Assembly: GCA_900473745.1 (NCBI GenBank)
Contig: UCMW01000011.1
Location: 1 to 64,000 of the forward strand
Direction of reading: 5' to 3'
Source: Hyphomicrobiales bacterium
Lineage (GTDB): Bacteria > Pseudomonadota > Alphaproteobacteria > Rhizobiales > Rhizobiaceae
Length of the DNA: 64,000 nucleotides
Position 1 is the stretch's first letter. Every line of letters begins with the position of its first letter. The position numbers and the translations under genes are program-made. This document shows positions 34,999-44,883 of the stretch, one piece after another. Below the pieces are notes generated by a model. That model ran no database searches. It saw nothing but the letters and a program-made list of their open reading frames with translations, and was not told the origin of the DNA.

Positions 34999-36470
34999 TT
35001 GGCCGGCGTGAACTTGCCGGCGGCCTGTTCGATGACATGGGCGGTCTTGAAGAGGGTTTCCTCCTCGAAGGGCTTTCCGATGACCTGAAGGCCGAGCGGC
35101 AGGCCCTTGCTGTCGAGGCCAGCGGGAACCGAAATACCGGGCAGACCCGCCATGTTCAGCGTGATGCTGAAGACGTCCTGCTGGTACATCTTGACCGGAT
35201 CGGCCGCGAGTTCCTTGTCGCCGATGGCGAAGGCAGACGACGGCGTGATCGGCGTCAGGATCGCATCGACGCCGGCTTCGAAGGCGAGTTCGAAGTCGCG
35301 CTTGATCAGCGTGCGGACCTTCTGGGCCTTCAGGTAGTAGGCGTCGTAATAACCGGCCGACAGAACATAGGTGCCGATCATGATGCGGCGCTGAACTTCC
35401 TTGCCGAAGCCGGCAGCCCGGGTCTTTTCGTACATGTCGGCAATGTCCTTGCCATCGACGCGCAGGCCGTAGCGGACGCCGTCGTAACGGGCGAGGTTCG
35501 ACGAAGCTTCTGCAGGTGCCACGATATAATAGGCCGGAAGGGCGTATTTGGTGTGCGGCAGGGAGATGTCGACAATCTCGGCACCGGCTTCCTTCAGCCA
35601 GGCGATGCCCTGTTGCCAGAGCGCCAGGATCTCTTCCGACATGCCTTCGATGCGGTACTCGCGGGGGATACCGATCTTCATGCCCTTCACGGAGCCGCCG
35701 ATGGCCTTTTCATAGTCCGGCACGGGCAGATCGACTGAAGTCGTGTCCTTCGCATCGGTGCTCGCCATGGACTTCAAAAGGATGGCTGCATCGCGCACGT
35801 CGCGGGCGATCGGACCGGCCTGGTCGAGCGACGAGGCGAAGGCGACGATGCCCCAGCGCGAGCAGCGGCCATAGGTCGGCTTGATGCCGACGGTGCCGGT
35901 GAAAGCGGCCGGCTGACGGATCGAGCCGCCGGTGTCGGTTGCTGTCGCACCTGCGCAGAGATGGGCGGCGACAGCAGCGGCCGAACCACCGGACGAGCCG
36001 CCCGGAACAAGCTTGTCGTCGGAGCCCGTCACCTTCCACGGGTTCACGGCCGGGCCGTAATAGGAGCTCTCGTTGGACGAGCCCATGGCGAATTCGTCCA
36101 TGTTGAGCTTGCCAAGCATAACGGCGCCGGCGTCCCACAGATTGGTGGTGACGGTCGATTCATATTCCGGCTTGAAGCCATCGAGGATGTGGCTGCAGGC
36201 CTGGGTGTGCACGCCCTTGGTGGCGAAGAGATCCTTGACGCCGAGCGGAATGCCTTCCAGCATACCAGCCTTGCCGTCGGCGATGCGCGCGTCGGACGCT
36301 GTTGCCATGTCACGGGCGATGTCGGGCGTGACAGCAACATAAGCGTTCAGCGCGCCATTTGCTGCCTCGATCGCGGAGATATAGGCATCCGTCAATTCGA
36401 CGGCCTTGATCTCCTTTGCGGCGAGTTTCGCGCGGGCTTCGGCGATGGTGAGGCTAGTCAGTTCGCTCAT
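34989..36470 (-). CDS. gatA: Aspartyl/glutamyl-tRNA amidotransferase subunit A
   Basis: A 493-residue amidase-signature enzyme that releases ammonia from glutamine for GatB. Visible are [19 protein letters not shown] (catalytic lysine), [38 protein letters not shown] and [16 protein letters not shown], which hold the Ser-cisSer-Lys triad. The C-terminal [11 protein letters not shown] region follows the family. gatC lies upstream on the same strand with a 77-base gap. A GNAT gene overlaps its 3' end by 10 bases. Confidence 0.96.
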   Translation of the reverse strand: MSELTSLTIAEARAKLAAKEIKAVELTDAYISAIEAANGALNAYVAVTPDIARDMATASDARIADGKAGMLEGIPLGVKDLFATKGVHTQACSHILDGFKPEYESTVTTNLWDAGAVMLGKLNMDEFAMGSSNESSYYGPAVNPWKVTGSDDKLVPGGSSGGSAAAVAAHLCAGATATDTGGSIRQPAAFTGTVGIKPTYGRCSRWGIVAFASSLDQAGPIARDVRDAAILLKSMASTDAKDTTSVDLPVPDYEKAIGGSVKGMKIGIPREYRIEGMSEEILALWQQGIAWLKEAGAEIVDISLPHTKYALPAYYIVAPAEASSNLARYDGVRYGLRVDGKDIADMYEKTRAAGFGKEVQRRIMIGTYVLSAGYYDAYYLKAQKVRTLIKRDFELAFEAGVDAILTPITPSSAFAIGDKELAADPVKMYQQDVFSITLNMAGLPGISVPAGLDSKGLPLGLQVIGKPFEEETLFKTAHVIEQAAGKFTPAKWW

Positions 36471-36547
36471 GGTCGTTTCACTTCAGACTGTCTTCGCCCA
36501 TAAGGGCGGGAAATTCGGGAGGCTGGCTCAAGGGGCTGGGGTCGGTC

Positions 36548-36835
36548 TTATTCGACGACCTTCGGCACCTGGAAGAAATTGCGGTCGGTGGCCGGCGCGT
36601 TGGCGACAATGGCATCCGCCTTGTTGCCGTCGGTGACCACGTCTGCGCGCTTTTTCATCGCCATGGGCATAACCGATGTCATCGGCTCGACGCCCGTGAC
36701 GTCGACTTCGTCCAGCTGCTCGACGAAGCCCAGAATGCCGTTCAGCTCTCCGGTCATGCGCGCGGCATCTTCCTCGCTGACAGCGAGGCGGGCAAGGCGG
36801 GCGACGCGCTTGACGGTGGCGAGGTCAACAGACAT
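36548..36835 (-). CDS. gatC: Aspartyl/glutamyl-tRNA amidotransferase subunit C
   Basis: A 95-residue stabilising subunit of Gat[20 protein letters not shown], then [29 protein letters not shown] and the C-terminal [17 protein letters not shown]. All are classic GatC features; it wraps around GatA and touches GatB. Start 36835 is fixed by the family N-terminus; the upstream 19 codons do not fit. It is followed by gatA on the same strand. Confidence 0.95.
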   Translation of the reverse strand: MSVDLATVKRVARLARLAVSEEDAARMTGELNGILGFVEQLDEVDVTGVEPMTSVMPMAMKKRADVVTDGNKADAIVANAPATDRNFFQVPKVVE

Positions 36836-36901
36836 GGCATTCTCCGGATAAGCTGTTTTCTTCGCTATAATGGCCGCCAAGCGCCGAGGCAACGGGGTTT
36901 G

Positions 36902-37606
36902 TCAGACCTCGACTGCGGAGCCTGCCTGCGGGGCGACTACGCGGGTGCGGGTTCCGTCCATGCCAGCGACGAATTTCTCCGGGGTCTGATCGATGATGGG
37001 GAAGGATCCGTAGTGGCAGGGGATCGCCGTCTTGAAGTCGAAGAAGCGCTGGCAGGCGAGTGCAGCAACCGCACCGCCCATGGTGAAGCGGTCACCGATC
37101 GGCACGATGCCGACATCCGGCTGATGCAGTTCGTTGATCAGTTTCATATCCGAGAAGATGTCGGTGTCGCCCATGTGCAGGACCGAGGCTTCGTCCTCGA
37201 AATGCATCATCAGGCCGTTTGCATTGCCGAGCGCATGGGAGACGCCATCTTCGGTCACTTGCGCGGAAGAATGCAGCGCATTGGTGAAGGTGACGCTGAA
37301 GCCTTCGAAATGGATCGTTCCGCCGGTGTTGCCCATTTCCAGCTTGTCGACACCCTTGGTGCCGAGCCAGGCGGCGAGATCGGCATTGGCCAGAACCGTG
37401 GCACCCGTTTCCTTCGCGAGCTGGACCGTGTCGCCGACATGGTCGCCATGACCATGGGTCAGCAGGATATGGGTGATGCCCTTGGTCATGTCCTTCCGGT
37501 CGAGACCGGCAAAGCCCGGATTGTGGGTCAGGAAGGGGTCGATGAGGATCGAGGCCTTGGCCGAGTCGAGGCGGAAGGCGGCATGGCCGTGCCAGGTGAT
37601 TTTCAT
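36902..37606 (-). CDS. UPF0173 metal-dependent hydrolase (metallo-beta-lactamase fold)
   Basis: A 234-residue MBL-fold hydrolase: [14 protein letters not shown] at the N-terminus, the zinc-binding [10 protein letters not shown] (H51, H53, D55, H56) and [15 protein letters not shown]0173 proteins are common and unassigned; relatives hydrolyse N-acyl or phosphodiester-type bonds, so no substrate is proposed. The frame extends upstream past 37606, but the family start is there. It lies upstream of gatC in the same direction, 66 bases away. Confidence 0.9.
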   Translation of the reverse strand: MKITWHGHAAFRLDSAKASILIDPFLTHNPGFAGLDRKDMTKGITHILLTHGHGDHVGDTVQLAKETGATVLANADLAAWLGTKGVDKLEMGNTGGTIHFEGFSVTFTNALHSSAQVTEDGVSHALGNANGLMMHFEDEASVLHMGDTDIFSDMKLINELHQPDVGIVPIGDRFTMGGAVAALACQRFFDFKTAIPCHYGSFPIIDQTPEKFVAGMDGTRTRVVAPQAGSAVEV

Positions 37607-37752
37607 GATGTCAGTCTCCGGTCTTGAAATGTCGGTCGGAATATATGGCAAGCCGGGCCTTCGGCAACGGGGCGTCGAGTTGCCTCGCCGGTCCGGACGG
37701 TTTAAGCGACGAGCATGACAGCCGTAGCGCTGAGTGCAAGAAAGGAACGACC

Positions 37753-38049
37753 ATGGCCGATGACGACTACGTGTATGACGAGGCGACCGGCGAATGGCGT
37801 CCCGCATCCGAAATTGCCGCAGCGGCTGCGGCCAAGCCCACTGCCCGCGACGCCTCCGGAACCGAGCTTGCTGATGGCGATTCGGTGGTTCTGATCAAGG
37901 ACCTCAAGGTCAAAGGTGCCGGCCAGACGCTGAAGCAAGGCACAGTCATCCGCTCGATCCGGCTGACGGATGATCCCGAGGAAATCGACTGCCGCTTCGA
38001 CGGGATCAAGGGCCTCGTGCTCAGAACCGAATTCGTGCGCAAGCGCTAA
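37753..38049 (+). CDS. PhnA-domain protein (YjdM-like)
   Basis: A 98-residue protein whose C-terminal 65 residues match the PhnA/YjdM beta-barrel domain: [46 protein letters not shown]. PhnA proteins are small SH3-like barrels; despite the name, a role in phosphonate use is not shown. The zinc ribbon normally found at the N-terminus of PhnA is absent and is replaced by a short acidic/Ala-rich segment. Start 37753 is chosen for AAAGGA five bases upstream. ruvX follows after about 18 bases. Confidence 0.82.
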   Translation: MADDDYVYDEATGEWRPASEIAAAAAAKPTARDASGTELADGDSVVLIKDLKVKGAGQTLKQGTVIRSIRLTDDPEEIDCRFDGIKGLVLRTEFVRKR

Positions 38050-38067
38050 ATAATAGGACGGGTGGGC

Positions 38068-38565
38068 ATGGCAACACTGACGATCGAGGAACTGGCAGAA
38101 CAGTTGAAACCCGGTGAGGCAATTGCCGGACTCGACCTCGGCACGAAGACGATCGGGCTATCGGCCTCCGATCTCGGTCGGCGCTTCGCCACCCCTCGCC
38201 CCGTTATCAAGCGTGTGAAGTTCACGCAGGATGCCGAGGTGCTTCTCGCTTTCGCTGCCAAAGAAAAGATCGTCGCATTCGTGATCGGGCTGCCGGTCAA
38301 CATGGACGGCTCGTCCGGACCACGCGTGCAGGCGACTCGGGCCTTCGTGCGCTCGATGTCGGAAAAGACCGATATCCCCTTCGTCTATTGGGACGAGCGG
38401 CTTTCGACGGTGGCTGCCGAGCGGGCGCTTCTCGAAATGGATGTATCACGCGCCAAACGCAGCGAACGGATCGATTCCGCCGCCGCGAGCTTCATCCTTC
38501 AGGGCGCGCTAGACAGGCTTTCGGGGCTTGCCCGCATGTCCGCGATTTCAGACGACGTTTCCTGA
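38068..38565 (+). CDS. ruvX: YqgF/RuvX RNase H-fold nuclease (16S pre-rRNA processing / Holliday junction resolvase family)
   Basis: A 165-residue RNase H-like protein. The first catalytic Asp lies in [17 protein letters not shown] (D23). The second block is [19 protein letters not shown], and the last motif includes [18 protein letters not shown] followed by [15 protein letters not shown]. YqgF is best supported as a nuclease maturing the 16S rRNA 5' end; the name Holliday junction resolvase is historical. GTG 38062 is an alternative start. Its last 67 bases overlap the convergent gene at 38499. Confidence 0.92.
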   Translation: MATLTIEELAEQLKPGEAIAGLDLGTKTIGLSASDLGRRFATPRPVIKRVKFTQDAEVLLAFAAKEKIVAFVIGLPVNMDGSSGPRVQATRAFVRSMSEKTDIPFVYWDERLSTVAAERALLEMDVSRAKRSERIDSAAASFILQGALDRLSGLARMSAISDDVS

Positions 38566-38834
38566 CGTGCCGACCACCAGGCCTTGATCTGCTTGCGGCG
38601 GCGGAAACCGATAATGGCAAACAGGATCAGGCTGTCGACGACGATCGCGCGCGCGACAAGCGGCGGGATTGTTTCCGGCGCAATGCCGAGCACGTTTCCG
38701 TAGATCTGGAAGACGAGATCATGGGCGTCACGTGTCAGCATGAAGAAGCCGAAGCTCATGTCGTAGTAGGACAGACCGTACCAGGCACCGAGGATCGTGA
38801 TGGGCAAAGCCCACAAGAGCAGAAGTGTCTTCAT
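38499..38834 (-). CDS. Small membrane protein (DUF6105-like)
   Basis: A 111-residue protein with two membrane segments (about 3-22 and 63-80), joined by a segment with [19 protein letters not shown] and ending in a basic [10 protein letters not shown] region. The DUF6105 label is from memory and not certain; the function is unknown. The gene overlaps the 3' end of convergent ruvX by 67 bases and overlaps its upstream partner by 4 bases. Translation of the overlapped end ([14 protein letters not shown]) has normal composition, so the overlap looks real. Confidence 0.7.
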   Translation of the reverse strand: MKTLLLLWALPITILGAWYGLSYYDMSFGFFMLTRDAHDLVFQIYGNVLGIAPETIPPLVARAIVVDSLILFAIIGFRRRKQIKAWWSARQETSSEIADMRASPESLSSAP

Positions 38835-39019
38835 GCCGTTTCCGCCTTTTGATCGAACGACAAATCATTTGCCGCCGGCCAGCTTTCCACCAGCCATTTC
38901 AGTGACGCCATCGCAGTCAGCACGGTCGCAGGGACGGCGATATCGAGCGCCAACCCCGAGAAAAACACCATCATCATGATGGTCGCCACCGGCCGTGCAC
39001 AAACAGCGTCCGTCACCAC
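38831..39019 (-). CDS. Very small membrane protein
   Basis: About 62 residues with one strong membrane segment (ATIMMMVFFSGLALDIAVP), a second weaker amphipathic stretch and a charged tail (SFDQKAETA). It overlaps the next gene by the ATGA signature, so the pair is coupled. The start is uncertain: GTG at 39019 after AAAGG is my choice, but the frame stays open to TTG 39076. No family is recognised. Confidence 0.55.
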   Translation of the reverse strand: MVTDAVCARPVATIMMMVFFSGLALDIAVPATVLTAMASLKWLVESWPAANDLSFDQKAETA

Positions 39020-39078
39020 TGTACCCTTTAACGTCTGTCCCGCCCAAAAGGTCGCGCGTTCGGCGCCACGACGCAACG

Positions 39079-39093
39079 TAAACCCTTTGTTAA
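39079..39093 (-). promoter_or_regulatory. CtrA-box-like site (TTAA-N7-TTTA)
   Basis: On the minus strand TTAA-CAAAGGG-TTTA matches the CtrA consensus TTAA-N7-TTAA at 7 of 8 positions. It lies about 60 bases before the preferred start of the small membrane protein gene. CtrA control is common in rhizobial cell-cycle genes, but a one-mismatch match occurs often by chance. Confidence 0.25.
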
Positions 39094-39218
39094 GGTTAAC
39101 AGCGCCTGTGGATGAGCAGATTCAGTCGCTTGGCTGAAAATGTCGCCCCGACACGATTTCCGATTGTTTGCAGGGGTTTCCGGGTCTACCCCTCACCTGC
39201 CCGCAAACTGGACCTGCC

Positions 39219-40154
39219 ATGCTCCTTATCTTCGAAAGCATCCTGCCGATCTTCCTGCTCGTGATTCTTGGCGTGGTGCTGAAGCGCACACCACTGATCA
39301 ATGAGAGCTTCTGGGGCGGGCTCGAGCAGTTCGGCTATTTCGTCCTCTTCCCGGCCCTGCTATTTCAGACGCTGTCGTCGGCGGATTTCTCGGCCATGGA
39401 CAGCCGCAGTGTCGGCTTGGTGTCGCTGCTGGCGGTCGGCGTGATGACGGGGATCGTGCTGGCACTCTGGCCGCTTCTGAAGAGCCGAGGCATGCCGGCG
39501 TCTTCGTACACCTCGGTGTTCCAAACCTCGACGCGCTGGAACGGCTTCATGGCGCTTGCCATCGCAGAGAAGCTCACCGGCACGACCGGTCTGACGGTCA
39601 TTGCGGTCATCATGGCGTCCATTATTGTGCCACTCAATCTGATCAATGTCGGCATCATGGTCTGGTTCTCGGGAGAAAGCCGCAATCTCAAGACCTTTGT
39701 CGTGCGGATCGTCACCAATCCGATCATCATCGGTGCGGCCCTCGGCGTTGGCGTGAACCTTGCTGGGCTGACTGTCTATGCGCCACTGATGACGGCCGTC
39801 GATCTGGTCGCCAGCGCCTCGCTGGGTTTGGGTCTTGTTACCGTCGGTGCGGGGCTCAGGGTTGCAGACGCGTTGAAACCGCAGCCGAGCGTGTTGCTGA
39901 CGCTGCTGCTCAAACTGATCGTGTTTCCGGTGGTTGCAGTGGCGCTTGCCCTTGCCTTCGGGCTCTCGGGCGAGATCGTCGTAATGATTGCGCTGGGTGC
40001 AGCAGTGCCCACTGCGATGAACGGCTATGTTCTGGCCAAGCAGATGGGAGGCGATGCCGATCTTTATGCGGCAGCGGCCACCGTGCAGACGGTCGCTGCC
40101 TTCTTCACGATCCCTGTGATCCTCTATCTCGCCGCTCAGGTGGCGGGCGGATAG
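39219..40154 (+). CDS. AEC-family (auxin efflux carrier-like) transporter
   Basis: A 311-residue membrane protein with about ten segments arranged as two five-helix repeats, as in the AEC family: FESILPIFLLVILGVVLKR at the start, LFPALLFQTLSSAD, TSVFQTSTRWNGFMALA and the C-terminal ALGAAVPTAMNGYVLAKQMGGD. Bacterial members export or import malate, malonate or other carboxylates; the substrate is unknown here. The start ATG 39219 is preferred over an upstream frame that lacks a Shine-Dalgarno. Its 3' end overlaps the convergent acyl-CoA dehydrogenase gene by 19 bases. Confidence 0.88.
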   Translation: MLLIFESILPIFLLVILGVVLKRTPLINESFWGGLEQFGYFVLFPALLFQTLSSADFSAMDSRSVGLVSLLAVGVMTGIVLALWPLLKSRGMPASSYTSVFQTSTRWNGFMALAIAEKLTGTTGLTVIAVIMASIIVPLNLINVGIMVWFSGESRNLKTFVVRIVTNPIIIGAALGVGVNLAGLTVYAPLMTAVDLVASASLGLGLVTVGAGLRVADALKPQPSVLLTLLLKLIVFPVVAVALALAFGLSGEIVVMIALGAAVPTAMNGYVLAKQMGGDADLYAAAATVQTVAAFFTIPVILYLAAQVAGG

Positions 40155-41779
40155 AGCAGATCCAGCACGTAGCGCGAATCGAAGCGCGCATCGAGCACGC
40201 CGTAGGTGTGGCGCCAACCACCCGCCAGGCGTGATTCGAGGAAGGCGTCGGCGATCTTTCCAGCCCCCAGGCGATAAAGCTCCGCGGCACCGGCCGCGAG
40301 CGCCAGTTGCTCGATCAGCAGACGGCCTGCGGCTTCGTCACGTTCGGCCAAAGCTGTTGCCGCCCGCAGCACTTCCACGGTCTTCTTGCCGGACGGACCG
40401 AGATCCCGCTCGAGACCGGCGAAGAGCGTTTCGAAGAGATCCTTGCCACGGCTGAGTACACGCAGCACATCCAGCGCCATGACATTGCCGGAGCCTTCCC
40501 AGATCGCATTGACCGGCGCTTCGCGGTAGTGACGGGCGATCGGACGTTCCTCGACGTAACCGCTGCCGCCGATGCATTCCATGGCTTCGTAGATCAGGGC
40601 CGGCGCGATCTTGCAGATCCAGTATTTGGCAACCGGCGTCATGACACGGGCGTAAGCTGCATCGACGGGGTTTTCGCGGGCCTTGTCGAAGCTGTCGGCC
40701 AAGCGGAAGGCAAGTGCGGTGGCCGCTGCAACATCGAGCGCCATGTCGGCAAGCACTCGTGTCATCATCGGCTGGTCGATGAGGTTCTTCCCGAACACCA
40801 TGCGGCCGCGAACATGGTGGATGGCTTCGGCCATGGAAGCACGCATCATGCCGGCAGAGGAGAGCGCGCAGTCGAGGCGCGTCAACGTCACCATGTCGAG
40901 GATGGTGCGCACGCCGTCGCCCGGGGTGCCGAGGAGGAAGCCGAAGGTTTCGGAGAACTCGACTTCGGAAGAGGCATTGGAGCGGTTGCCGAGCTTGTCC
41001 TTCAGGCGCTGGAATTCCAGACCGTTGGCGGAGCCATCCTCCAGAAGGCGCGGAACGAGGAAGCAGCCCATGCCATCCTTGGTCTGGGCGAGCATGACGA
41101 AGGCGTCGCTCATTGGGGCGGACATGAACCACTTGTGGCCAGCGAGGCGGTAGATCCCCTCGCCCACCCGTTCGCCCGTCGTGGTGTTGGCGCGCACATC
41201 CGTGCCGCCCTGCTTCTCGGTCATGCCCATGCCGATGGTGACGGCGCTCTTCTGCATCGGTGGCTTGTTGCTGCTGTCGTATTTGCGCGAGAGTATGCGC
41301 GGCGTCCATTCCTTCTGGACAGCGGGCGAAGCAACGAGGGCCGCGACCGAGGCGCTGGTCATGGTGAGTGGGCAGAGATGGCCCGATTCGAGCTGGGCGG
41401 TCAGGAAGAACCGGACTGCGCGGGCCTTGTGTTCGTGGCCACGGGCTTCCGGTGCATTTTCCCAGACGGAGGAATGGAGTCCTGAGGCCATCGAGCGACG
41501 CATCAGGGCATGCCAGGCAGGATGGAACTCGACGACGTCGAGGCGTTCGCCGCGCACGCCATGGGTTCTCAGCTGCGGCGGGCTGGCATTCGCCATGCGC
41601 GCCAGTTCCTGCGCTTCCGGCGAGGTCACATATTTGCCGATGACGTCGTATTCCTCGCGCAGCGGGCGCGACAGCGAGGATGTCAGGTCGACGAGCAGCG
41701 GATCGGAGCGATAGGCGTTGACGCCGGACCAAGGCTTGGGCTGGTTCAACGCTGCGAGTTTTTCTTCCGTCCGGTTCAT
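40136..41779 (-). CDS. aidB: Acyl-CoA dehydrogenase of the AidB type
   Basis: A 547-residue flavoprotein close in length to E. coli AidB (541). It contains MTEKQGGTDVRANTT, GHKWFMSAPMSDAFVMLAQT, LTRLDCALSSAGMMRASMAEAI and ECIGGSGYVEE, with the acyl-CoA dehydrogenase core (about 180-450) and the extra C-terminal domain seen in AidB. E. coli AidB belongs to the alkylation response, binds DNA and has weak isovaleryl-CoA dehydrogenase activity. No ada gene lies nearby, so the role is open. Start 41779 follows AGGA; the longer frame to 41965 has no family match. It is divergent from pyrB. Confidence 0.85.
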   Translation of the reverse strand: MNRTEEKLAALNQPKPWSGVNAYRSDPLLVDLTSSLSRPLREEYDVIGKYVTSPEAQELARMANASPPQLRTHGVRGERLDVVEFHPAWHALMRRSMASGLHSSVWENAPEARGHEHKARAVRFFLTAQLESGHLCPLTMTSASVAALVASPAVQKEWTPRILSRKYDSSNKPPMQKSAVTIGMGMTEKQGGTDVRANTTTGERVGEGIYRLAGHKWFMSAPMSDAFVMLAQTKDGMGCFLVPRLLEDGSANGLEFQRLKDKLGNRSNASSEVEFSETFGFLLGTPGDGVRTILDMVTLTRLDCALSSAGMMRASMAEAIHHVRGRMVFGKNLIDQPMMTRVLADMALDVAAATALAFRLADSFDKARENPVDAAYARVMTPVAKYWICKIAPALIYEAMECIGGSGYVEERPIARHYREAPVNAIWEGSGNVMALDVLRVLSRGKDLFETLFAGLERDLGPSGKKTVEVLRAATALAERDEAAGRLLIEQLALAAGAAELYRLGAGKIADAFLESRLAGGWRHTYGVLDARFDSRYVLDLLYPPAT

Positions 41780-41944
41780 CAATCCTGCCGATCTCGTGAG
41801 AAGGCGCACGTCGTCCCGCCAACGCCTTGCCTTCATAATTTCCAATGCGGCCGAAGCATCCAGAGCGCCGAATACGCCGGTGTTCCCTGCCGTCTCTCCG
41901 CTCCTATTACATGGGGACCGTGCGTCAATCCACCTAGCATGTGC

Positions 41945-41973
41945 TTGCCCGGCCCGATCCCACACTTTATAGA
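41945..41973 (+). promoter_or_regulatory. Promoter of pyrB
   Basis: TTGCCC and TATAGA are separated by exactly 17 bases, 28 bases before the TTG start of pyrB, giving a leader of roughly 20 bases. AGGAGG at 41988-41993 is the ribosome binding site. The leader is too short for a pyrimidine attenuator, so regulation would have to act at initiation. Confidence 0.6.
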
Positions 41974-42000
41974 CCGCGTGACATCTCAGGAGGACGTCCC

Positions 42001-42957
42001 TTGGTCTTCTTTCCCCATCGCCATCTCATCGGCATCAAGGGCCTTACCGAGCAGGACATCACGTTCCTTCTCGACAAGGCAGACGAAGCCGTCAAAATCA
42101 GCCGTCAGCGGGAGAAGAAGACTTCCACGCTACGCGGACTCACCCAGATCAACCTTTTCTTCGAAGCCTCGACGCGGACGCAAGCCTCGTTCGAGCTCGC
42201 AGGCAAACGGCTCGGCGCCGATGTGATGAACATGTCGGTCGGCAATTCGTCCGTCAAAAAGGGCGAAACGCTGATCGATACGGCAATGACGCTCAATGCC
42301 ATGCGGCCGGACGTGCTTGTGGTGCGCCACTCCTCGGCGGGAGCGGCAGCGCTGCTCGCCCAGAAGGTCGCCTGCTCGGTGGTTAATGCCGGTGACGGAC
42401 AGCATGAGCATCCGACCCAGGCGCTGCTCGATGCACTCACCATCCGCCGCGCCAAGGGCAAGCTGTCGCGCATCATTGTCGCGATCTGCGGCGATGTGCT
42501 GCATTCGCGCGTGGCGCGCTCCAATATCCTGCTGCTCAACGCCATGGGCGCCCGCGTTCGCGTCGTCGCACCTGCGACGCTGTTGCCGGCAGGCATTGCC
42601 GACATGGGCTGCGAGGTCTTCCATGACATGAAGGAAGGGCTGAAGGACGCCGACGTTGTAATGATGCTGCGGCTGCAGCGCGAGCGCATGTCCGGCTCCT
42701 TCGTGCCTTCGGTTCGCGAATACTTCCACTTCTACGGTCTGGATGCTGAGAAGCTGAAGGTCGCCAAGGAAGATGCGCTCGTGATGCATCCTGGCCCGAT
42801 GAACCGTGGCGTCGAGATCGCTTCGGAAGTCGCCGATGGTCCGCAAAGCGTGATCGAGAGCCAGGTCGAGATGGGGGTCGCCGTACGCATGGCCGTCATG
42901 GAGACGTTGCTGGTGTCGCAGAACCAGGGACCGCGTTCGGAGGGAATGGGCGCATGA
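42001..42957 (+). CDS. pyrB: Aspartate carbamoyltransferase catalytic subunit
   Basis: A 318-residue enzyme that joins carbamoyl phosphate and aspartate in pyrimidine synthesis. Motifs are [13 protein letters not shown] (STRT at 57-60), the carbamoyl-phosphate contact [13 protein letters not shown], and [14 protein letters not shown]. It starts with TTG at 42001 ([11 protein letters not shown]), with AGGAGG 7 bases upstream; no ATG in frame gives the family N-terminus. There is no pyrI regulatory gene. The next gene overlaps by ATGA, and in this type of organism the partner protein stabilises ATCase. Confidence 0.96.
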   Translation: MVFFPHRHLIGIKGLTEQDITFLLDKADEAVKISRQREKKTSTLRGLTQINLFFEASTRTQASFELAGKRLGADVMNMSVGNSSVKKGETLIDTAMTLNAMRPDVLVVRHSSAGAAALLAQKVACSVVNAGDGQHEHPTQALLDALTIRRAKGKLSRIIVAICGDVLHSRVARSNILLLNAMGARVRVVAPATLLPAGIADMGCEVFHDMKEGLKDADVVMMLRLQRERMSGSFVPSVREYFHFYGLDAEKLKVAKEDALVMHPGPMNRGVEIASEVADGPQSVIESQVEMGVAVRMAVMETLLVSQNQGPRSEGMGA

Positions 42958-44246
42958 AAAAGCCTCTCGCTCTCAAGAATGTCCGGATCCTCGATCCCTC
43001 GCGCAAGCTCGATGAAGTCGGCACCATCATTGTTGGTCATGACGGCCTGATCGTCGCCTCGGGCGCGGATGCGCAGAACCAGGGTGCACCCGAGGGTGCC
43101 GAACTGCGCGACTGCCGGGGGCTAACCGCCGTTCCTGGTCTCGTCGACGCGCGCGTCTTCGTCGGGGAGCCTGGATCCGAGCATCGCGAGACGATCGCAT
43201 CGGCCAGCCGGGCGGCAGCGGCCGGCGGCATCACCTCCTTCATCATGATGCCGGAGACGGACCCCGTCATCGACGACATCGCGCTTGTCGAATTCGTCAA
43301 GAAGACCGCCAGGGACACGGCAAGCGTCAACGTCTATCCGGCAGCGGCGCTCACCAAGGGCATGACAAGCGCCGAGATGACGGAGATGGGTCTGTTGCAG
43401 CAGGCCGGTGCTGTGGCCTTCACCAATGGTCGGCATGGGCTCAACGACACCCAGGTTCTCCGTCGCGCGATGACCTATGCCCGCGAATTCGGCGCCGTCA
43501 TCGCGCTAGAAACCCGCGAAAAATATCTGGCCGCCAACGGCGTGATGAACGAAGGGCTGCTGGCGAGCTGGCTCGGGCTCGGCGGTATCCCGCGCGAAAC
43601 CGAGATCATTCCGCTGGAGCGCGACCTCAGGATCGCGGCGCTGACCCGGGCCAAGTACCATGCCTCCCAGATCTCGGTACCGGAATCGGTCGAGGCGATC
43701 GAGGTGGCGCGCAAGCGTGGCGCCAAGGTCACCTGCGGCATCTCGATCAACCACCTGAGCCTCAACGAAAACGACATCGGCGAATACCGGAGCTTTTTCA
43801 AGCTCTATCCGCCGCTGCGCTCGGAAGACGATCGCATGGCGATGGTCGATGCGCTGGCCAAGGGACAGATCGACATCATCGTCTCCTCGCATGATCCGCA
43901 GGACGTCGACACCAAGCGCCTGCCCTTCGGCGAGGCGGCGGATGGCGCAATCGGGCTTGAGACCATGCTGTCGGCAGCGCTTCGCCTGCATCATGCCGGT
44001 CATGTCCCGCTGATGCGTCTGATCGATGCCATGTCGACCCGGCCCGCCGAAATCTTCGGCCTCCCCGGCGGCACGTTGAAGCCGGGCGCGCCTGGCGACA
44101 TCGCGCTCGTCGATCTCGATGAACCGTGGCTCGTGTCGCGAGACAACCTGCTCGCACGCTCGAAGAACACGCCATTCGAAGACGCCCGCTTCTCGGGCCG
44201 GGCCGTTGCGACCTATGTCGCCGGCCAGTGCGTCCACATGCTCTGA
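42954..44246 (+). CDS. Dihydroorotase-like protein lacking zinc ligands (PyrC'/PyrX type)
   Basis: A 430-residue amidohydrolase-fold protein aligned with class I dihydroorotase. The canonical PGLVDxHVHxRxPG is [14 protein letters not shown] here: both metal-binding histidines are replaced (R67 and F69) and the substrate arginine is G71. The C-terminal TDHAPH-type motif reads SSHDPQDVD. It is therefore very unlikely to hydrolyse dihydroorotate. Overlap with pyrB matches the known non-catalytic pseudo-dihydroorotases of pseudomonads that form a complex with ATCase. A functional pyrC must lie elsewhere. Annotation pipelines often name this gene pyrC. Confidence 0.9.
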   Translation: MKKPLALKNVRILDPSRKLDEVGTIIVGHDGLIVASGADAQNQGAPEGAELRDCRGLTAVPGLVDARVFVGEPGSEHRETIASASRAAAAGGITSFIMMPETDPVIDDIALVEFVKKTARDTASVNVYPAAALTKGMTSAEMTEMGLLQQAGAVAFTNGRHGLNDTQVLRRAMTYAREFGAVIALETREKYLAANGVMNEGLLASWLGLGGIPRETEIIPLERDLRIAALTRAKYHASQISVPESVEAIEVARKRGAKVTCGISINHLSLNENDIGEYRSFFKLYPPLRSEDDRMAMVDALAKGQIDIIVSSHDPQDVDTKRLPFGEAADGAIGLETMLSAALRLHHAGHVPLMRLIDAMSTRPAEIFGLPGGTLKPGAPGDIALVDLDEPWLVSRDNLLARSKNTPFEDARFSGRAVATYVAGQCVHML

Positions 44247-44257
44247 GGGGAATAGCC

Positions 44258-44875
44258 ATGTCCGACATCAACTTCGTCTTCTTCGACTGGCAGACGCTCG
44301 CGATCGTGAGTGTGCTCGGATATCTTCTCGGCTCGATCCCGTTCGGCCTGGTGCTGACCAAGATGGCGGGGCTCGGCGACCTGCGCTCGATCGGCTCGGG
44401 CAATATCGGCGCAACCAATGTTCTGCGCACCGGCAACAAGAAGCTCGCAGCCGCGACGCTCCTCCTCGATGCACTGAAGGCGACGGCAGCGGCCGTGATC
44501 GCGGACCGGGTTTTCGGCGGCGATGCCGGGTTGATCGGTGGCTTTGCGGCCTTCATCGGACACCTCTACCCGGTCTGGCTCGGGTTCAAGGGCGGCAAGG
44601 GCGTTGCGACCTATATGGGGATGCTGCTCGGCGTCGCACCACTGGTGGTGCTGGTCTTCGCTATCGCCTGGCTTTCCGTTGCCTTCATCACCCGCTACTC
44701 TTCGTTGTCCGCACTCGTGGCCACACTTGTCATTCCAGTTGCATTGTGGATACTCGGGGTTGAGGAAGCCGCACTCGTCACCGCCGTCATGACCGTCATT
44801 ACCTACTGGCGCCACAAGCAGAATATCGAGCGGCTGATCGCGGGCACCGAGAGCAAGATCGGCAAAAAGGGCTAG
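44258..44875 (+). CDS. plsY: Glycerol-3-phosphate acyltransferase (acyl-phosphate dependent)
   Basis: A 205-residue membrane enzyme that acylates glycerol-3-phosphate from acyl-phosphate, the first step of phospholipid synthesis. Motifs: [16 protein letters not shown] (about 45-60), [16 protein letters not shown] (with the KGGKG loop), and the last conserved block YSSLSALV. Five membrane segments fit. GAGGGG lies 7 bases before ATG 44258, which decides the start; the open frame runs further upstream inside the pyrC' gene. It is in a tight row with pyrB-pyrC' and dprA. Confidence 0.94.
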   Translation: MSDINFVFFDWQTLAIVSVLGYLLGSIPFGLVLTKMAGLGDLRSIGSGNIGATNVLRTGNKKLAAATLLLDALKATAAAVIADRVFGGDAGLIGGFAAFIGHLYPVWLGFKGGKGVATYMGMLLGVAPLVVLVFAIAWLSVAFITRYSSLSALVATLVIPVALWILGVEEAALVTAVMTVITYWRHKQNIERLIAGTESKIGKKG

Positions 44876-44883
44876 GGGCAGCC

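Noticed and set aside
42954-44246. Annotation as an active dihydroorotase (pyrC)
   Set aside because: The metal-binding histidines and the substrate arginine are missing.
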